Source of the DNA: Nocardioidaceae bacterium
Lineage (GTDB): Bacteria > Actinomycetota > Actinomycetes > Propionibacteriales > Nocardioidaceae
Assembly: GCA_013696065.1 (NCBI GenBank)
Contig: JACCZJ010000047.1
Span: 1 to 8,104, forward strand
Direction: 5' to 3'
Length of the DNA stretch: 8,104 nt
This document shows, in pieces, positions 7,932 through 8,104 of the stretch. The notes beneath the pieces are model-generated. The model had not been told where the DNA came from, did no database searches, and worked only from the letters and a program-made list of their open reading frames with translations. A program made the translations under genes and the position numbers. The stretch's first letter is position 1; the number at the start of each line of letters is the position of its first letter.

Positions 7932-8104
7932 TTAGGCGGGCTGCTCCGAGAGCGACCGATCGCGTACTTGAGTCTGCAGCTTGTCGGCCACAGCCAAGAA
8001 GGCGCGGTGGATAGCCTCCAGGTCCGCGGGGGACACCACGTCGATCAGGGCAGTGCGCACGCTGGCTACGTGTTCGGGTGCTGCCTTCACGAGCCGGTCA
8101 TAGC
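7932..8104 (-). CDS. Probable MarR-family transcriptional regulator, C-terminal fragment (5' end outside window)
   Basis: The minus strand is open from the window edge to TAA at 7934-7932 and encodes the last 56 residues, beginning YDRLVKAAPEHVASVRTAL and ending SLSEQPA. The pattern AAPEHVxSVRxxLIDVVSPADLEAIHRAFLAVADKL resembles the two C-terminal dimerisation helices of MarR regulators, which follow the winged-helix DNA-binding part. In family members the segment AAPxHVxxVR comes soon after the wing. The DNA-binding domain lies beyond the window, so the assignment rests on this helix pattern alone. The gene converges on ettA. Its target is unknown; MarR proteins often control a divergently transcribed gene, which would be outside the window. 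Confidence 0.6.
   Translation of the reverse strand, partial: YDRLVKAAPEHVASVRTALIDVVSPADLEAIHRAFLAVADKLQTQVRDRSLSEQPA

Overview
This is a high-GC window with actinobacterial character. All genes have strongly G/C-biased third positions, GTG starts are frequent, and several starts lie only a few bases downstream of TANNNT -10 boxes (leaderless style). The gene set is also typical of Actinomycetota: a PrsW-family membrane protease, two tandem YfjP/dynamin-like GTPases, a secondary SSB, and the ABC-F factor EttA. I cannot name the genus from sequence alone.

Layout. Positions 1-423 are the right end of an IS481-family insertion sequence: the 3' part of its transposase, an 11-bp GC-rich hairpin, and a putative terminal inverted repeat. 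The predicted IS end stops exactly where the encoded CCA tail of a minus-strand tRNA-Arg(TCT) begins (424-500), so the element is packed against the 3' end of the tRNA. Between the tRNA and the next gene is a divergent intergenic region (501-616) with candidate promoters in both directions. On the plus strand follow a PrsW-family intramembrane protease (617-1939), a soluble or peripheral dynamin-like GTPase (2003-3709), a second GTPase with two C-terminal membrane helices (3706-5421, overlapping its neighbour by 4 bp), a short SSB paralogue (5597-6085), and EttA (6162-7844). Beyond a convergent gap, 7932-8104 holds the C-terminal end of a minus-strand gene that looks like a MarR-family regulator.

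How the genes may work together. The two GTPases are translationally coupled and asymmetric: one has no clear transmembrane hairpin and a degenerate G4 motif, the other has a transmembrane hairpin and a near-canonical G4. This suggests a hetero-oligomeric membrane-associated GTPase, as is common among bacterial dynamin-like pairs. Their position next to a membrane protease is compatible with a membrane stress or remodelling role, but that is inference. SSB and EttA have separate roles (ssDNA binding; ribosome energy sensing), and EttA appears to have its own promoter. The core from PrsW to EttA looks like ordinary chromosomal backbone; only the IS at the left edge is clearly mobile. I see no CRISPR array, phage gene, defence cassette or riboswitch. 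The points most worth following are the IS/tRNA junction, the GTPase pair and the tail-less SSB.
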